Assembly: GCA_963593765.1 (NCBI GenBank)
Contig: CAVBBU010000076.1
Coordinates: forward strand, 1 to 10,199
DNA length: 10,199 bases
Direction: 5' to 3'
From: CAVBBU01 sp963593765
GTDB taxonomy: Bacteria; Bacillota; Clostridia; Lachnospirales; Lachnospiraceae
Shown: in pieces, positions 7,657 to 10,199 of the stretch
Position numbering within the stretch: position 1 is the stretch's first letter
How the letters are laid out: each line of letters begins with the position of its first letter
Notes under the pieces: generated by a model
Told to the model about the DNA's origin: nothing
What the model saw: the letters and a program-made list of their open reading frames with translations, nothing else
The model's database searches: none
Program-made: the position numbers and the translations under genes

Positions 7657-8084
7657 TGAGAGTTTATGCTTTCATCGCAATACCTGCATCTATAGATTTC
7701 ATTTTTCTCATCTGCAAGGTAGAAGATATGCGGAAGCTCCTGCTCTATAGATGTTATGCAACGAGGATTCTTACACTTAATCACATTAGTTATCTGCTGT
7801 GGTAGTGTGAGAGTCTTTTTTTCTACTATTATATTATCCTTAATTATATTAACTGTAATGTTGTGGTCTATATAACCTAACACGTCAAGGTCTATATTAT
7901 CTAATATATTTCCCTCAACCTTAATTATATCCTTACGTCCCATTTTTTGACTGCGTGCATTTTTAATTATAGCTACCTGGCAGTCCAGCTTATCAAGACC
8001 AAGGTTATAATATATATCAAGGCTTTTTCCTGCTTCTATGTGATCTAAAACTATACCCTCATTAAGTCCGCTTATATTTAACAT
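7650..8084 (-). CDS. pyrI: Aspartate carbamoyltransferase regulatory subunit PyrI
   Basis: This is the non-catalytic subunit of the ATCase holoenzyme, which binds nucleotide effectors (CTP inhibits and ATP activates in E. coli) and joins catalytic trimers. The N-terminal half is the allosteric domain, with GIVLDHIEAGKSLDI matching the GTVIDHI effector-site region of E. coli PyrI. SQKMGRKDIIKVEGN is the conserved GRKDLIKIE-type segment. The C-terminal zinc domain is intact: C104 and C109 (CKNPRC) with C133 and C136 (CRYC). At 144 aa it is near the usual 150. The ATG at 8082-8084 overlaps the end of pyrB by 7 nt and is preceded by GGAGGTGAG, so the two subunits are translationally linked in a fitting order. 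The stop TAA abuts the hairpin block on its 3' side. Confidence 0.95.
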   Translation of the reverse strand: MLNISGLNEGIVLDHIEAGKSLDIYYNLGLDKLDCQVAIIKNARSQKMGRKDIIKVEGNILDNIDLDVLGYIDHNITVNIIKDNIIVEKKTLTLPQQITNVIKCKNPRCITSIEQELPHIFYLADEKNEIYRCRYCDESINSHK

Positions 8085-8998
8085 GCACTCACCTCCAAAA
8101 GTGTCATAATCAGTGCCATACGTACATATACACCATACTGAGCCTGCATAAAGTAAGCAGCCCTTGGATCATCATCTACCTCTACGCTTATTTCATTAAC
8201 TCTTGGAAGCGGATGAAGAACATACATATCAGGCCTTGCCAGCTGCATTTTCTTTTTGGTAAGAATATAGCTGTCCTTTAGTCTTATATAGTCCTCCTCG
8301 TTAAAGAACCTCTCCCTTTGAACTCTTGTCATATAGAGTATATCAAGCTCAGGAAGCGATTCATCGAGATTATATATTTCCTTGTATTCTATATTGTTTG
8401 CCTCTAAAACGTCTTTTCTAATATAGCTAGGAACTCTAAGCTCAGGAGGAGATATAAGTATAAATTTTATATTAGGATATCTAACGAGAGCATTGATAAG
8501 AGAGTGAACAGTTCTTCCGAATTTTAGGTCTCCGCAAAGACCGACAGTCATATCACTAAGCCTTCCCTTTAGAGAGCGTATAGTTAAAAGGTCGGTAAGG
8601 GTTTGAGTTGGATGCTGATGTCCGCCATCGCCTGCATTTATAACAGGTATTTTAGAAAACTGACTTGCAACTCTAGGCGCACCCTCCTTAGGATGCCTCA
8701 TAGCGGCTATATCCGCATAGCAGGAAATAACTCTTATAGTGTCGGCAACGCTTTCGCCCTTAGAAGCAGATGACGAATCGGCAGAATGAAAGCCAAGCGT
8801 CTTACCACCGAGGTTAAGCATTGCAGCTTCAAACGACAATCTGGTACGAGTACTTGGCTCATAAAATAATGTAGCTAACTTTTTACCTTCACATACATGC
8901 GAATACTTACTAGGATTAGACTTAATATCAGTCGCCAAATCCAGCAGCTTTTCTATCTCTTCGACACTAAAGTCGAGCGGATTAAGTAGATGTCTCAT
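8078..8998 (-). CDS. pyrB: Aspartate carbamoyltransferase catalytic subunit PyrB
   Basis: This enzyme condenses carbamoyl phosphate with aspartate to N-carbamoyl-aspartate, the committed step of de novo pyrimidine synthesis in the cytoplasm. The carbamoyl-phosphate loop FYEPSTRTRLSFE is at residues 45-57, with STRTR at 49-53. SSSASKGES at 75-83 is the 80s loop that completes the neighbouring active site. AMRHP is at 99-103 and HPTQT at 129-133. TRVQRERF is the aspartate-binding loop region, and HPLPR lies near 262. The length of 306 aa is standard. The ATG at 8996-8998 has AAAGGAGAG a few bases upstream. It is co-transcribed with pyrI, and no other pyr gene is in view. Pyrimidine genes are usually controlled by UMP/UTP-sensing attenuation, but I see no PyrR-type leader in the short upstream region. 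Confidence 0.97.
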   Translation of the reverse strand: MRHLLNPLDFSVEEIEKLLDLATDIKSNPSKYSHVCEGKKLATLFYEPSTRTRLSFEAAMLNLGGKTLGFHSADSSSASKGESVADTIRVISCYADIAAMRHPKEGAPRVASQFSKIPVINAGDGGHQHPTQTLTDLLTIRSLKGRLSDMTVGLCGDLKFGRTVHSLINALVRYPNIKFILISPPELRVPSYIRKDVLEANNIEYKEIYNLDESLPELDILYMTRVQRERFFNEEDYIRLKDSYILTKKKMQLARPDMYVLHPLPRVNEISVEVDDDPRAAYFMQAQYGVYVRMALIMTLLEVSAC

Positions 8999-9029
8999 AT
9001 TCTCTCCTTTGCTTTATTTTTTCTTGCTA

Positions 9030-9035
9030 ATTATA
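9030..9035 (-). promoter_or_regulatory. Likely -10 box of the pyrBI promoter
   Basis: A perfect TATAAT is read on the minus strand at 9035-9030, about 32 nt before the pyrB ATG. This would give a leader of roughly 25 nt. No good TTGACA-like -35 lies at 16-18 bp; the AT-rich TCTAGC/TAGCTA around 9053-9060 is the nearest candidate. The promoter may therefore be weak or activator-dependent. Confidence 0.45.
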
Positions 9036-9123
9036 TACTAAAGGAGGGGTTATAGCTAGATTAAAATAAATAATGCATAATTTTATGGAGTGTATAGGCT
9101 AATCGTTTAGAGGTTGGTCGGAT

Positions 9124-9147
9124 TGGTGCACTGAGTGGTGTACGGAG
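9124..9147. repeat. Two-copy imperfect 12-bp tandem repeat upstream of the secreted-protein promoter
   Basis: TGGTGCACTGAG (9124-9135) is followed directly by TGGTGTACGGAG (9136-9147), identical at 10 of 12 positions. A further TGGT occurs at 9115. The repeats end about 25 bp before the -35 at 9173, a typical location for an activator site, but no known regulator motif is recognised. Confidence 0.5.
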
Positions 9148-9165
9148 TCTACATAACATGCGAAA

Positions 9166-9181
9166 GTTAGTATTGACTAAC
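9166..9181. promoter_or_regulatory. Perfect inverted repeat over the -35 box, candidate operator
   Basis: GTTAGT-ATTG-ACTAAC is a perfect 6-4-6 dyad that covers the whole TTGACT -35 hexamer (9173-9178). A dimeric repressor bound here would block RNA polymerase. The regulator is unknown. Confidence 0.45.
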
Positions 9182-9200
9182 GGGGGGGGTATGGTACTAT
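9173..9200 (+). promoter_or_regulatory. Predicted promoter of the secreted-protein gene with a G8 run in its spacer
   Basis: The -35 is TTGACT (9173-9178). The -10 is TACTAT (9195-9200), preceded by TGG, so it is an extended -10 (TGnTACTAT). The spacer is 16 bp and contains an uninterrupted run of eight G at 9182-9189. Transcription would start near 9207, giving a leader of about 30 nt before the ATG at 9238. Confidence 0.6.
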
Positions 9201-9237
9201 AGAAAGAAATTTTTTAAGTAAATGGAGTGCGGAGATT

Positions 9238-10199
9238 ATGATTAAAATAAGGATAAAAAAGCAGATTGCACTTTTGCTTGCGGCAAGTATGCTAATGGGA
9301 TTTTCGCTGTCAACCGTAGATAGTATAGATGTACATGCAGAAGCGACAACACCTAGCGTAAGTGCGTATGCAACTAAGACAGACCTTCAAAGTAACTTGG
9401 GTAGCGATAGTAGGATTATACTAGGGAAAAAGTATGGAGATACTTCAGGGGATTTAGAGTGGTACGTAATGGGCAAGGATAGCGGAGTTAGCGGGGAAAA
9501 TACAGCCATATTTGCCGTAGATAATATGATACCAAAGGGAAATATATGCTTTAATGCTGACTATGCAAAAGAAGAATACTATGATGCAAATGATATTAGA
9601 ATGTTATTAAAACAGGTCTCAGGAGAAAAAGATGGGATAGCGGATGAGTATAAAAACTTGTTTAGCGATGCCGAAAAGAACCTGCTTAATGCAACCACTC
9701 TAAGAACTGTTGTTTTAAAAGGCGGTGGTGTAAGTGATTCTCCTACACCTGATTATAAAACAACAAGTGATAAGCTGTATCTGCCAGCATATGATTATTA
9801 TATAGGGAAGAAGACGAACTATCCTCAACGTGACCCAAAGGATTTTGCATATTTTTACATAGGTAGCGAGAGCGATCGCAAAAGCCCATCTGATGCACAG
9901 TGGAATGGCAGTGAACAAGATGGGTTCTGGCTGCGGTCGTTTAGTGGTGTTAGCTATTACAAAGGACTTTACGCGATTCCGAGTAAAGGCGTCATCTTAA
10001 ACGGCTACATCCAGTATGGCGACCGTTTCGGTGTTCGCCCTGCTTCAAATTTAAATCTTACAAATGTATTATTTGCATCAGCAGCGGAAGCACCAAAAGT
10101 AAATACACAAGATAGTCAAGCACAAGGACTATCAGAATTAGGACTAATATCTGGTGAAGATAAAAAGGGTATTATTGCAGATGGAACAGCAATGACACT
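9238..10199 (+). CDS. Secreted protein with a DUF6273-like region, 3' end beyond the window
   Basis: The frame stays open from the ATG at 9238 to the window edge (320 codons), so the gene is partial. A clear Sec signal peptide opens it: basic MIKIRIKKQ, a hydrophobic core IALLLAASMLMGFSLS, and a likely cut after VHA (residue 34). Then come DLEWYVMGKD (about 72-81), FSDAEKNLL, LYLPAYDYY, DGFWLRS (228-234), and FGVRPASNLNLTNVLFASAA (264-283). The Trp...WLRS...GVRPA pattern is what I recognise as DUF6273-like, seen in many secreted clostridial proteins of unknown function. The ribosome site is either GGAG at 9231 (3 nt spacing) or TGGAG at 9223 (10 nt). No cell-wall anchor or repeat region is visible in the part present. 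Arg codons change from AGR in the first half to CGN in the second. The family call is moderate and the function is unknown. Confidence 0.75.
   Translation, partial: MIKIRIKKQIALLLAASMLMGFSLSTVDSIDVHAEATTPSVSAYATKTDLQSNLGSDSRIILGKKYGDTSGDLEWYVMGKDSGVSGENTAIFAVDNMIPKGNICFNADYAKEEYYDANDIRMLLKQVSGEKDGIADEYKNLFSDAEKNLLNATTLRTVVLKGGGVSDSPTPDYKTTSDKLYLPAYDYYIGKKTNYPQRDPKDFAYFYIGSESDRKSPSDAQWNGSEQDGFWLRSFSGVSYYKGLYAIPSKGVILNGYIQYGDRFGVRPASNLNLTNVLFASAAEAPKVNTQDSQAQGLSELGLISGEDKKGIIADGTAMT

Noticed and set aside
7556..7805. Two overlapping plus-strand reading frames across the hairpin block and the pyrI 3' half
   Set aside because: They lie antisense to well-supported pyrI, have no ribosome binding sites, and their translations show no family resemblance.
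9040..9049. AAAGGAGGGG on the plus strand, a strong Shine-Dalgarno look-alike
   Set aside because: The next ATG (9073) is more than 20 nt away and leads only to a frame of a few codons. I see no gene there.
9158..9202. A 14-codon frame starting ATG CGA AAG and running through the G8 tract, considered as a leader peptide whose frame depends on tract length
   Set aside because: It overlaps the predicted -35 and -10 and would be upstream of the transcription start. Its only ribosome-site candidate (GGAG at 9144) is 10 nt away.
9715..9918. Minus-strand 67-aa frame inside the secreted-protein gene
   Set aside because: The plus-strand frame is open through the window edge with a signal peptide and conserved motifs. 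The opposite frame is its shadow.
1..10199. Search for CRISPR arrays, tRNA genes, insertion sequences and phage genes
   Set aside because: No regularly spaced repeats, tRNA cloverleaf, transposase or integrase motifs, or terminal inverted repeats with target duplications were seen by eye.

Overview
The window looks like chromosomal DNA from a low-GC, Gram-positive anaerobe of the Clostridia. Codons are AT-rich, with ATA for Ile and AGA/AGG for Arg, and most genes have strong GGAGG-type ribosome binding sites. The gene order dgt-like, dnaG, sigA/rpoD, trmK, nif3-like is typical of Clostridia. A pyrB-pyrI pair encoding a separate ATCase regulatory subunit also fits. I cannot name a species; the secreted protein at the right edge resembles families common in gut and oral Eubacteriales.

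Positions 4-7154 (+) hold six tightly packed co-directional genes: an HD-domain dNTP triphosphohydrolase, DNA primase, the housekeeping sigma factor, tRNA(m1A22) methyltransferase TrmK, a Nif3-like dinuclear-metal protein and a large TGS-containing nucleoside (uridine) kinase-like protein. Spacings run from a 23-nt overlap to 30 nt, so this is probably one operon for information processing and nucleotide metabolism. Its promoter lies left of the window and I see no terminator at its right end.

Positions 7191-7521 (+) are rnpB, a type A RNase P RNA, with its own sigma-A-like promoter just after the kinase stop codon. Between rnpB and the convergent pyr genes (7522-7649) lies a compact GC-rich block (about 64% GC over 104 nt) that folds into three perfect hairpins. 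It is either an elaborate bidirectional terminator or a small repeat or RNA element.

Positions 7650-8998 (-) carry pyrB and pyrI, overlapping by 7 nt, which encode the catalytic and regulatory subunits of aspartate carbamoyltransferase. Divergent from pyrB, a secreted protein with a DUF6273-like region starts at 9238 (+) and runs off the window. Its promoter region is the most intriguing part. A run of eight G lies in the spacer between a TTGACT -35 and an extended TGGTACTAT -10. A perfect 6-4-6 inverted repeat covers the -35, and a 12-bp imperfect tandem repeat lies upstream. Together these suggest a regulated, possibly phase-variable surface gene. The conserved C-terminal part of this gene also switches Arg codon use from AGR to CGN.
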